Assembly (NCBI GenBank): GCA_020073385.1
Contig: JAIQFH010000001.1
Coordinates: 372,001 to 436,000, forward strand
Length of the DNA: 64,000 nt
Source: Terriglobia bacterium
GTDB taxonomy: Bacteria; Acidobacteriota; Terriglobia; Terriglobales; Acidobacteriaceae
Direction: 5' to 3'
Shown here: in pieces, positions 18,096 to 25,809 of the stretch
How positions within the stretch are numbered: position 1 is the first letter of the stretch
How the letters are laid out: each line of letters opens with the position of its first letter
Made by a program: the position numbers and the translations under genes
The notes under the pieces: model-generated
Told to the model about the DNA's origin: nothing
What the model saw: only the letters and a program-made list of their open reading frames with translations
Databases searched by the model: none

Positions 18096-18183
18096 GTCCT
18101 CTGTGCCCCTCAGTGGCCTCTGTGGTGAGCAGAAACAACAACCAAGACCTTTCACCACAGAGGGCACAGAGGAGCACGGAGGA
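18096..18183. repeat. Inverted repeat of the 'cacagagg' family
   Basis: The left arm (18096-18129, cctctgtgcccc...cctctgtggtga) and right arm (18149-18183, tcaccacagagggcacagagg...) are imperfect complements of about 32 bp around a 19 bp A-rich loop. A single half-copy (ccccagagggcacagagg, 10824-10842) lies upstream of the M13 peptidase gene. I know such 'accacagaggcacagagg' repeats from many environmental genomes. The element stands between the pyrophosphatase start and the end of the GH3 gene. Confidence 0.7.
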
Positions 18184-18206
18184 CGTCAAAATCGTGGGCC
18201 CTCGAG

Positions 18207-20510
18207 TTACTGAGTCAGGCGGAATTCGGCGTGGAACTTGGCTTGGGAGTTGTCGCCGGCCCAGACGTCGAATTGCTCGGGCTCAACCACCCACTTCTTT
18301 AATGCCGGGCTCCAGAACTGGAGTTCGTCGGGGCCGAGTTTGAAATGGACGGTCTGTTTCGAGCCAGGCTGAAGCGTTAACCGTTGAAATCCTTTCAGCT
18401 GCTTTACCGGACGCGATGCGCTTCCGGCTCGCTGGTGGATGTAGAGCTGAACGACCGCATCTCCGGGGCGGTTGCCAGTATTTGCCACATCGACCGTGAC
18501 ATCAAGCGTCGCCCCAACCTTTGCTTCCGATTGGCTGACCTTCAGATTGTCGTAGGAGAAAGTCGTGTAGCTGAGGCCGTAACCGAAGGGATAGAGCGGT
18601 GTGCTCAAAGCGTCCCAGTAGCGCGATGTAAAACCGGGCGCATCTTCGGGAGCCTGGGTGAGAGTGTGGTTGTAATAGAGCGGAAGTTCGGCGGAGTTAT
18701 GAGGCCAACTGACTGGAAGATGGCCAGCAGGGTTGGCGTCGCCGAAGAGGAGGTCAGCGATTCCGTTGCCGGCTTGGCTTCCGGAATACCAGGTTTCCAG
18801 AATTGCCGGAACATGCTCGGCCGCCCAGGAAATGTCGAGCGGGCGTCCGTTGACGAGCACCAGCACGACAGGCTTACCTGTGGCTGCGACTGTTTCAAGC
18901 AATTCCTCTTGTCCACCGGAGAGTTTGAGAGAAGATCGCGAAGCGGCTTCGCCGCTCATGAGTGCGATTTCGCCGAGCACCACGATGGCGACATCACTTC
19001 GCTTCGCCAAATCGACCGCGGCGTCCATTGCTTTGCGAGCCTCGTCTGGGGTCTGCTTCGGTTGCTCGTGAACTGTAATGATCGGGACATTTTCGAAGAA
19101 TGAGGGAATATCGCGCCGGATGTTGGGGCCGTGAGCGAATTCCACTCGAACGGAATCGCCGACTTTGTTCTTGATGCCCTGCAGGATGCTGACGGTCGGT
19201 CCAGGCTTCGTCATCGCTCCCCACATATCGAGGAGGTCCGCTTCGGCATCGGCTAACGGACCGATTACGGCTATGGATTTGATCTGAGATCTGCTGAGCG
19301 GCAGCGTGTTCTGCTCGTTGCGCAGCAATACAACCGAGCGCTGGACGGCGGTGCGGGCGAGTTCCTGATGCTCGGGAGCGTTGAGGACTTGCGGGATGCG
19401 AGCTTCATCGATGTAGGGATGTTCAAAGAGTCCGAGTTTGATCTTGGCTTCGAGGATCGGAAGAACCATGTCGTCGATTTGCTTCATTGCGATGTGGCCC
19501 TGTTTTACCTCCGTGATCAGGTACTTCAGGTAGGTCCCGCTCGCCATGTCCATGTTGAGGCCTGCGGTGAAGGCTTTCATCGCCGCGTCTTGGCCGTCGC
19601 GAGCATAGCCGTGGGTGATCAGGCTGTGGACGGCGTTGGCGTCACTTACCACAAATCCGTTGTACTTCCACGCGTCGCGCAAGACGTCGTGCAGCAGCCA
19701 GCGGTTGCCGCTGGCGGGGACATCGTTGAGGTCCATGTAGGCACTCATGAAACTGCCAACACCGGCATCGGCGGCGGCCTTGAAGGGAACAAGGTAGGTG
19801 TTCCACATCTGCTCTTCGGGGATGTAGGAAGAGTCGTAATCGCGTCCTCCGTCGGCAGCGCCATATCCGGCGAAATGTTTAGCGCAGGCTAGAACGCGGT
19901 CGGGCGCGCCGAGCTGAGTGCCCTGGAAGCCAAGCACTTGCGCACGGGCAATGGCTGCGCCGAGGTAGGGATCCTCGCCTGCGCCTTCGACCATGCGTCC
20001 CCAGCGGGCATCGCGGGCGATGTCGAGCATGGGGGCGAAAGTCCAAGCAATGCCGGCGGCGCGTGCCTCACGGGCGGCAACGGTTTGGGCGGACTCGACC
20101 AACTTGGGATCCCAGGAGGACGCCATCGCGATCGGTGCTGGGAAGATGGTGTGATAGCCGTGGATCACGTCGAGCCCGAACAGGATGGGGATGTGAAGTC
20201 GGGATTCATCCACGGCGATGTGCTGTATGCGGTTGATCTGCTTCGGGTCGGAAACCCAGAGAACCGAGCCTGCACCGTACTTGCGGATAACGCCTTCGGG
20301 ATTTCCGACCTGCTGAATGAACTCGGGAATCGGAAAGCCCGGCAGTTGCGAGAGTTGGGCGACTTTTTCCTCGACTGTCATCTGCTTCAGCAGATCCTTG
20401 GCATTGGGGCGGACTTGAGCAACGAGGTTGGGGCTCGAAAACTGGAAGAGCAAGAAAGCCATCAGCGATGAAATGAGTGACAACCGATATTTCCGCAGCG
20501 AATCAGACAT
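18207..20510 (-). CDS. bglX: GH3 beta-glucosidase (periplasmic, BglX-like)
   Basis: Exported glycoside hydrolase releasing glucose from beta-glucosides or oligosaccharides. A signal peptide ([21 protein letters not shown]) is followed by the N-terminal GH3 barrel with [38 protein letters not shown] and the nucleophile Asp in [10 protein letters not shown], then the GH3 C-terminal domain ([39 protein letters not shown]) and a fibronectin-III-like domain near the end ([14 protein letters not shown]). The ATG at 20510 gives 767 aa and has an AAGGA just upstream. The longer frame to 20606 is rejected. It is divergent from ccmE. Confidence 0.93.
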   Translation of the reverse strand: MSDSLRKYRLSLISSLMAFLLFQFSSPNLVAQVRPNAKDLLKQMTVEEKVAQLSQLPGFPIPEFIQQVGNPEGVIRKYGAGSVLWVSDPKQINRIQHIAVDESRLHIPILFGLDVIHGYHTIFPAPIAMASSWDPKLVESAQTVAAREARAAGIAWTFAPMLDIARDARWGRMVEGAGEDPYLGAAIARAQVLGFQGTQLGAPDRVLACAKHFAGYGAADGGRDYDSSYIPEEQMWNTYLVPFKAAADAGVGSFMSAYMDLNDVPASGNRWLLHDVLRDAWKYNGFVVSDANAVHSLITHGYARDGQDAAMKAFTAGLNMDMASGTYLKYLITEVKQGHIAMKQIDDMVLPILEAKIKLGLFEHPYIDEARIPQVLNAPEHQELARTAVQRSVVLLRNEQNTLPLSRSQIKSIAVIGPLADAEADLLDMWGAMTKPGPTVSILQGIKNKVGDSVRVEFAHGPNIRRDIPSFFENVPIITVHEQPKQTPDEARKAMDAAVDLAKRSDVAIVVLGEIALMSGEAASRSSLKLSGGQEELLETVAATGKPVVLVLVNGRPLDISWAAEHVPAILETWYSGSQAGNGIADLLFGDANPAGHLPVSWPHNSAELPLYYNHTLTQAPEDAPGFTSRYWDALSTPLYPFGYGLSYTTFSYDNLKVSQSEAKVGATLDVTVDVANTGNRPGDAVVQLYIHQRAGSASRPVKQLKGFQRLTLQPGSKQTVHFKLGPDELQFWSPALKKWVVEPEQFDVWAGDNSQAKFHAEFRLTQ

Positions 20511-20598
20511 GGGTTCCTTTTCCTCCCGGAGCGACTGGGCGCCTCGGGTAACCTGTCCGTAATCTGGATGATTGAGGGCGAGAAGAGTGTAAACCTTT

Positions 20599-20621
20599 GG
20601 CGACAAAAGGTCAGTGTCGCC
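20599..20621. promoter_or_regulatory. Inverted repeat in the bglX-ccmE divergent region
   Basis: GGCGACA (20599-20605) and TGTCGCC (20615-20621) are perfect inverted copies with a 9 bp spacer, in the 185 bp between the divergent starts. It could be an operator for either gene; no regulator can be named. Confidence 0.3.
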
Positions 20622-20696
20622 GCAGCCCTTCCGAATCTTGATCTGAAGGCTGTAGGACGCGTAAAGTTATCAGGTAGATCTTCCTCTGGGGTTGCT

Positions 20697-21173
20697 ATGT
20701 CCAGTCAACTGAAAACCTACCTTAAGTTCGGCGGAGCAACTGTCGCGATTCTGTTCCTGCTGGCGTATCTGGCGTACACGGGAGTGCAGGACAGCAAGAG
20801 CTACTACGTGACCATCAAGGAACTGCACAAGATGGGTGATGGCGCGTATTCCAAGCGTTTGCGGGTTGCGGGCAACGTGCAGACGGGATCGATCAAGCGC
20901 ACGGGAACGCATGTGCAGTTTGTGCTGGTCGAGGAAGATCAGAAGATCGCGGTCGACTATACCGGGACGGAAGCGCCGCCCGATACTTTTAAGGATGAGT
21001 CGCAGGCGCTGGCCGATGGCAGCTTCGGCCGCGACGGCGTGTTCCATGCCAAGCAACTGCAGGCCAAGTGTGCTTCGAAGTATGCTCCGCAGCAGCCGGG
21101 AGCAACTCCGGCGTCGGCGCCAGCCAAGAACATGACTGAGGTTCAGACGAGTTCGCCGGTGCAAGCGAACTAA
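20697..21173 (+). CDS. ccmE: Cytochrome c maturation protein CcmE, CxxxY variant
   Basis: Periplasmic heme chaperone of System I. One N-terminal membrane helix (TVAILFLLAYLAYTGV, residues 15-30) is followed by the OB-fold domain (RLRVAGNVQTGSI, VQFVLVEEDQKIAVDYTG, DTFKDESQALADGSF). In most bacteria heme is bound by His in a HxxxY motif; here the site reads AKCASKYAP with Cys125 and Tyr129, the rare CxxxY form known from archaea and some sulfate reducers. The C-terminal tail is Ala/Pro-rich. The ATG at 20697 gives 158 aa; an in-frame extension to 20568 overlaps the divergent promoter region and is rejected. First gene of ccmEABCD. Confidence 0.9.
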   Translation: MSSQLKTYLKFGGATVAILFLLAYLAYTGVQDSKSYYVTIKELHKMGDGAYSKRLRVAGNVQTGSIKRTGTHVQFVLVEEDQKIAVDYTGTEAPPDTFKDESQALADGSFGRDGVFHAKQLQAKCASKYAPQQPGATPASAPAKNMTEVQTSSPVQAN

Positions 21174-21296
21174 GTTTTGTAATCCGGTTAAGCGGCATGG
21201 GTCCCGAGTGCCTGATATGGCATTACCGCTTCTGCTTGTTGTCTCGCTCGATTCTATCCTTTGCAAAAAGTCCCTGAAATCCATAGATTCTTGGCT

Positions 21297-21983
21297 GTGA
21301 GTGCTTCCGCGAGCGGCCCAGCAGGCGCATCGACTATCACCGTCAGGAATGTGATCAAGCAGTTCGGCCGATTTGCCGCCTTGCGCGGCGTTTCCGCCGA
21401 ATTCGATCCTGGGCGCTTTCACGCCATCCTCGGCGACAACGGGGCAGGGAAGACCACTTTGCTGCGGGGACTAGCCGGGCTTGCCCAGCCGACGCAGGGA
21501 ACGATTTCGATTTTTGGGAAGAGCCCTCGCGACGCGTGCCGCGACATTGGGTACATGGCGCATCCGTCGCTGCTGTACGACGAGATGAGCGGGATGGAAA
21601 ATCTGCGCTACTTCGCGGGCCTGTACGGGCTTAAGAGTCATGCCCGGTGCGAGGAAGCGATCCGGGCAGTCGGGCTAGATCCGGAACTCACTCGTGGCGT
21701 GGGCCAGTACTCGCAAGGTATGCGGCAGAGGATGTCGCTGGCGCGGGCGATCTTGCACGACCCCAGGTTACTGCTGCTCGACGAACCATTTTCCAATGTG
21801 GATGTTCATTCCGCGCGCGAGATGGTTGGTCTGCTAAGGGGCATGCGTGATGCGGGCAAGACGGTTTTTGTGGTGACTCACCAGGCTTTGCTGCTGGAAG
21901 GCGCTGCCGATGAGTTCGTGTGGATGCAGGCGGGGCAGATTGTCGATCGAACGGCTACGGCCGAGCGCGGACGGGCGCAATGA
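21297..21983 (+). CDS. ccmA: Heme-export ABC transporter ATPase CcmA
   Basis: ATP-binding subunit of the CcmAB complex that helps release heme-loaded CcmE. Walker A is GDNGAGKTT, the signature region is YSQGMRQRMSLARA and Walker B is LLLLDEPF, with a switch histidine in VVTHQ. The start is uncertain: GTG 21297 gives MSASASGP; in-frame TTG codons at 21291 and 21261 are alternatives and none has a strong ribosome binding site. The stop overlaps the start of ccmB (ATGA, 21980-21983), showing translational coupling. The gene is about 120 bp after ccmE. Confidence 0.9.
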   Translation: MSASASGPAGASTITVRNVIKQFGRFAALRGVSAEFDPGRFHAILGDNGAGKTTLLRGLAGLAQPTQGTISIFGKSPRDACRDIGYMAHPSLLYDEMSGMENLRYFAGLYGLKSHARCEEAIRAVGLDPELTRGVGQYSQGMRQRMSLARAILHDPRLLLLDEPFSNVDVHSAREMVGLLRGMRDAGKTVFVVTHQALLLEGAADEFVWMQAGQIVDRTATAERGRAQ

Positions 21984-22657
21984 CCTCGTTCTGGGCGGTG
22001 CTGTCCGCGACGCTGGTGAAGGACATTCGGCTGGAATGGCGCTCGAAAGACGCGCTGAACTCCATGCTGTTCTTTTCGCTGCTGGTGGTAGTGATCTTTG
22101 TATTTTCCTTCGATCCGCTGGCGGAGGAGTCGCGGCATATCGTCGGTGGATTGGTGTGGGTGGCGTTTCTTTTTGCAGCGGTGGTTGCGTTGAATCAGAC
22201 CTGGGCACGTGAATTGCGAAATCAAGTTCTGGATGCGTACCGAGTCTCACCGGCTCCAGCGAACGCGCTGTTCCTGGCCAAGTCGGTAGGGAATTTTCTG
22301 TTCGTTAGCGTGCTGGAAGCGTTGATGACGCCCCTGTTCATAGTGTTTTACAACTTGCACGTGCTAGGACCGGCGTGGCAACTCATCCCCATTGCCCTGC
22401 TGGGAACATGGGCGCTGGTGGTCAATGGGACTTTTTTCGCGGCAATGTCTCTGCGCACGCGAAACCGCGAGATCATGTTGCCCTTACTCCTGTTTCCTAT
22501 TTCGATTCCCGCGATACTGGGCATGGTCGCGGGAACCACCGCAGTTCTTACCGGAGAGAATTCCGCGCACTTCTATATCGTGTTGCTTCTGACCTACGAT
22601 GTGGTGTTTACTACGGCTAGTCTGGCCTTGTTCGGAACCATCCTGCACGCAGAATGA
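21980..22657 (+). CDS. ccmB: Heme-export ABC transporter permease CcmB
   Basis: Six-helix membrane subunit of CcmAB. The 225-residue product begins MTSFWAVLSATLVKDIRLEWRS, as CcmB proteins do, and contains the conserved ALNQTWARELRNQVLDAYR loop and LLFPISIPAILGMVAGT. It overlaps ccmA and ccmC by 4 bp at each end (ATGA junctions), so the three genes form one tightly coupled unit. Confidence 0.92.
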   Translation: MTSFWAVLSATLVKDIRLEWRSKDALNSMLFFSLLVVVIFVFSFDPLAEESRHIVGGLVWVAFLFAAVVALNQTWARELRNQVLDAYRVSPAPANALFLAKSVGNFLFVSVLEALMTPLFIVFYNLHVLGPAWQLIPIALLGTWALVVNGTFFAAMSLRTRNREIMLPLLLFPISIPAILGMVAGTTAVLTGENSAHFYIVLLLTYDVVFTTASLALFGTILHAE

Positions 22658-23559
22658 AAAGACTATTTCCAATCCTGTCGATCGTGACGGTGGCACTGCT
22701 GGGCTACGCGCTCTACCTGGCATTGGTGGTTGCGCCCGCGGATGCCCTGCAGGGCGAAGTCTACCGCATCATTTACTACCACGTGCCGTCGGCATGGACC
22801 GCGTTTCTACTGTTCTTCATCAATTTCGTGGCGTCGATTCGATATCTGACGCGGTCCAAAGCATCTACTGAGAATGCAGCAAAGTGGGTTGCGATTGGAA
22901 TCGGCGTAGCGGGTCTCGTTGCGCCATTCCTCCCCCCGGTGCGGAGACTGATTCCGGCCGGGATGGAGCCGAGCGCAGTAGCGACCACGATTGTGCTGAT
23001 TCCAGCATTGTACTTTCTGGTGGGAAAGTTGTTTCCCGGGGACCGTCTAGATGTGCTGGCGGTGACGAGCGCCGAGGTGGGAATAGTTTTTTGCACTATC
23101 GTTCTGATTACCGGGCCGCTGTGGGCAAGGCCGGTGTGGGGAATCTGGTGGGCGCCGGGAGACATTCGTCTCACTTCGACGCTCGTGCTGTGGTTGATTT
23201 ACGTGAGCTACTTGGTGCTGCGGCGATTTTCGAATAGTGCGCAGACGCAGATGCTGGCGGCGGCACTAGCGGTATTTGGCGCGCTGGATGTGCCGCTGGT
23301 TTATCTCTCGATCTGGTTCTTCCGGACGCAGCACCCGCAGCCGGTGATTGGCGGCGGAGGATCGATGGATCCGCGGATGCTGCATGTGCTTCTGTTTAGC
23401 TGGGGAGCATTTTTGTTGTTTGGATTTCTTGTGTGCTGGTCGCGCTTCCGGTTGGAGTTGTTGAAGCGAGAGGTGGAGCAGGCACACGCGATGGAGTCCC
23501 TGGCTGGCGCCGAAGATTCGGAGAAGGCGAGCCTTCCGTTGAGCAGGAGTGCCCGATGA
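22654..23559 (+). CDS. ccmC: Heme-handling membrane protein CcmC
   Basis: Loads heme onto CcmE at the outer face of the inner membrane. The two conserved His regions are seen (IIYYHVPSAW and MLHVLLFSW) and the tryptophan-rich loop reads WGIWWAPGDIRLTSTL; most CcmC proteins have WGTWWxWDxRLT, so two residues appear changed or inserted in the heme-facing loop. The 301-residue length exceeds E. coli CcmC (about 245) through an extra helix region around 85-125 and a C-terminal tail. The start overlaps ccmB and the stop overlaps ccmD (ATGA junctions). Confidence 0.9.
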   Translation: MKRLFPILSIVTVALLGYALYLALVVAPADALQGEVYRIIYYHVPSAWTAFLLFFINFVASIRYLTRSKASTENAAKWVAIGIGVAGLVAPFLPPVRRLIPAGMEPSAVATTIVLIPALYFLVGKLFPGDRLDVLAVTSAEVGIVFCTIVLITGPLWARPVWGIWWAPGDIRLTSTLVLWLIYVSYLVLRRFSNSAQTQMLAAALAVFGALDVPLVYLSIWFFRTQHPQPVIGGGGSMDPRMLHVLLFSWGAFLLFGFLVCWSRFRLELLKREVEQAHAMESLAGAEDSEKASLPLSRSAR

Positions 23560-23687
23560 ACGCTGTCAAGTTTCTATTCGCCGCCTACATTGCGACGTGG
23601 GCGATTCACCTCTTCTATATCAGTACCCTCGTACGGAGATTCAGCCGGCTGCGGCAGCAGCTTCGTGAGTTGGGCAAAGGGAAGTAG
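23556..23687 (+). CDS. ccmD: CcmD-like small membrane protein
   Basis: A 43-residue protein with one membrane helix (FLFAAYIATWAIHLFYIST) and a basic C-terminal tail (LVRRFSRLRQQLRELGKGK), exactly the layout of CcmD, which aids release of holo-CcmE from the CcmABC complex. It begins in the ATGA overlap with ccmC and is too small to recognise except by position. The operon ends here; ccmF, ccmG and ccmH are not in the window. Confidence 0.82.
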   Translation: MNAVKFLFAAYIATWAIHLFYISTLVRRFSRLRQQLRELGKGK

Positions 23688-23769
23688 CGACCCGGATATG
23701 AAACCGGGTTGCTTCTTCGTGGGAATGACACATCTCACGCTTTCCTGAAGTTCTTGTCATTTCCGCACG

Positions 23770-23873
23770 TTTGTCATTCCGAAACGGCGTTAAGCCGTTG
23801 AGGAATCTGCTGTCGCCTGCAGCGCAACGGTGCCGGCCACAAGCAGATTCCTCCCTTTGGTCGGAATGACAAA
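23770..23873. repeat. 104 bp palindromic element (MITE-like)
   Basis: Perfect 13 bp terminal inverted repeats TTTGTCATTCCGA (23770-23782) and TCGGAATGACAAA (23861-23873) enclose a second inverted pair AGGAATCTGCT (23801-23811) and AGCAGATTCCT (23842-23852). A degenerate relative (cgtgggaatgaca ... tgtcatttccgcacg) lies just upstream at about 23718-23770. It has no coding capacity and sits between convergent ccmD and the glycosyltransferase gene. 'GTCATTCCGA...GAGGAATCTGC' repeats are familiar from acidobacterial genomes. Confidence 0.8.
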
Positions 23874-23899
23874 GGTCTTGCCACGGCTGCGACTTACGA

Positions 23900-24607
23900 T
23901 TACGAGGCTCTGGACTGCGGTTCCTTGACCGCATACTTGATCAGGCACCAGAGCGCCCGGACGCCATCTTTCCAGCCGATTTTCTTGCCTTCCGCGTAGG
24001 TGCGTCCCCAATAGCTGATGCCGACCTCGTAAACCCGCAGGTTGCGCTTGGCGATCTTCACGGTAACTTCCGGCTCGAATCCGAAACGGTTTTCTTCGAG
24101 CGGGATCGACTGAATGACTTCGCGGCGGAAGACTTTGTAGCAGGTCTCCATGTCGGTCATGTTGAGGTTGGTGATCATGTTGGAGATCAGCGTGAGAAAC
24201 GAGTTTCCGACGGAGTGCCAGAAGTACAAGACGCGATGGGGGCCGGCGCCGACGAAGCGCGAGCCGTAGACCACGTCGGCTTGCCCGTTCTCGAGGGGTT
24301 CCAGCAGGCGGCGGTAATCGCTGGGGTCGTATTCGAGGTCGGCGTCCTGAATGATGACGTAATCGCCGGTGGCTTCCTGAATCCCACGACGCAGGGCCGC
24401 TCCTTTTCCCTTGTTGTGGGGCTGCAAAAGGACACGCATGTGGGACCACTGCTTCTCGAGTTCCGCCAGGATTTCCCGCGAGCCATCACTGGATCCGTCG
24501 TCGACGCATAGCAATTCGAGTTCGAGGCCGACCGACATGACGCGCTCGACCACGCGGCGCAGCGTCGCCTGTTCGTTGTAAACGGGCATCACGACGGAGA
24601 GTTTCAT
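23900..24607 (-). CDS. GT2 glycosyltransferase (polyprenyl-phosphate sugar synthase type)
   Basis: Transfers a sugar from a nucleotide donor, probably to a polyprenyl phosphate. The GT-A fold motifs are clear: [43 protein letters not shown] and the metal-binding DADLEYDP; the later segments [13 protein letters not shown] and [12 protein letters not shown] are those of the DPM1/DPG-synthase-like subgroup. No membrane helix is present in its 235 residues, so it is soluble or peripheral. The ATG at 24607 ([12 protein letters not shown]) is chosen over an in-frame ATG at 24655. It follows a PilZ gene on the same strand by 51 bp. Confidence 0.88.
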   Translation of the reverse strand: MKLSVVMPVYNEQATLRRVVERVMSVGLELELLCVDDGSSDGSREILAELEKQWSHMRVLLQPHNKGKGAALRRGIQEATGDYVIIQDADLEYDPSDYRRLLEPLENGQADVVYGSRFVGAGPHRVLYFWHSVGNSFLTLISNMITNLNMTDMETCYKVFRREVIQSIPLEENRFGFEPEVTVKIAKRNLRVYEVGISYWGRTYAEGKKIGWKDGVRALWCLIKYAVKEPQSRAS

Positions 24608-24658
24608 CGCGAGAAAGGTTACTTTACCAGAGGCAGCGGTGCGCGCCGCCAGCATAGT

Positions 24659-25033
24659 TCAATGGGAACTTTTCCACTCGTCCTGAAGTGTATTGAAAAG
24701 ATCGGTGCTGTCCGTGGAGCGGAGGAATTCGTAGTCTTCGATCATGGCAGCGACGCCGATGCGTGCGGAGGGAAGTGGGCTTTCGACGCGAATCACGCGG
24801 GCAGAGAAGCGGACCCGTACCGCATCGGTCAGGGTGACGTGGGGAGGAAAGGTCAGTGTGACTTCGGCCTTGGTTCCAGCGTTTACGGGGCGGTCAAGGT
24901 AGAAGAAGACGCCGCGGGCGCTGACATTCAGAGTTTCGGTGTGAAACTCATTGGTGCCCTCCACGCGGACGATCGCCGGCAGGCGCATGTCAAAGCGCCG
25001 CATTGCCCGCCGTTCCTGTGAATTTGAGTGCAT
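24659..25033 (-). CDS. PilZ domain protein
   Basis: A 124-residue probable c-di-GMP receptor. The arginine motif ERRAMRRFDMRLPA and the second motif NVSARGVFF, in the (D/N)xSxxG pattern, match the c-di-GMP-binding PilZ domain, with a C-terminal segment SARIGVAAMIEDYEF. The ATG at 25033 with AAGG upstream is preferred to a GTG at 25069. It lies directly before the GT2 gene on the same strand, suggesting that the second messenger may influence that enzyme; this link is inference. Confidence 0.82.
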   Translation of the reverse strand: MHSNSQERRAMRRFDMRLPAIVRVEGTNEFHTETLNVSARGVFFYLDRPVNAGTKAEVTLTFPPHVTLTDAVRVRFSARVIRVESPLPSARIGVAAMIEDYEFLRSTDSTDLFNTLQDEWKSSH

Positions 25034-25069
25034 GGCCGCCTTAACTGCGAGTCGTCCCTGATGCAGCAC

Positions 25070-25809
25070 GTGGCAGACAGCAACACCCCAGAAAGCTCGA
25101 GAGCACTATTGCAGCCCTCAATTTATAGAATTGTTCGCCGTTTGCAACAGTAAAAATCAAGTTCGGAACTGACTCGGTAAATCGTGGCGGGTCGGTGCAG
25201 GGACCTCCGCGAGCCGGGGGCACGCGAAAATGCGCAGGGCTTAATGGCTTGATGTGCAATCGTGCTGCCAAGTGTGGGTTGGGAAGGTGCAAGTTTCCTG
25301 AATGGACTCAGCTTCTTCGGCGGAGTGAATCTTTGACCGATCGTCGAGGACTGCAATCGGTTGCAGAAGATCACCAACGTTAGTGCAGATTTCCTCAGGC
25401 CGGAACGAATGCCTCCATTATTTGCTCTCGTCCCCCGGCATCTTTCCCGCCCAGCCAGTGCATCTGACGAATCTTGGGGGAGGCGCGTTTCGGGCGTGGT
25501 GTGTCAGGGCGGCGTGCTGAGCGAGTTTCGTATGTCAATTGACTCTCTTGGAGGCTTTCGGGACCCGGGAAGCGGCGGGACGGAGGGAGTCGGCTTGACT
25601 TGCCTATCCGCCAGATGTTTAAGTAGTTACTTAATTTTTTCCGCCAGTTCCAGTGACCAGCAGCTAAGGGCGAAGCTCGCTCGGGATATATGCCGGCGCG
25701 AGGCTCTGCATAGATAGTGCATCCCTCACCTCACCACTGGTTTGTCGAAACGATCTGGACGAAAGCGACTTGAGCGCAAGAACTGATTGAGTGTATCGGA
25801 GGAAAACGC
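25070..25809. other. 740 bp intergenic region upstream of the SBBP gene
   Basis: No plausible gene was found. It holds the divergent promoters of the PilZ gene and the large secreted protein. TTGACT at about 25595, followed after 17 bp by TTTAAG, is a possible promoter for the latter. TTAAGTA-GT-TACTTAA (25619-25634), a perfect 7 bp inverted repeat followed by TTTTTT, overlaps the possible -10 and might be an operator or a weak terminator. No riboswitch core was recognised. Confidence 0.35.

Noticed and set aside
23691..23899. Terminator function of the repeat after ccmD
   Set aside because: The palindrome is long and lacks a T tract; it matches a dispersed element better.
25070..25809. c-di-GMP (GEMM) riboswitch before the SBBP gene
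   Set aside because: The conserved core of the riboswitch was not found despite the PilZ neighbour.
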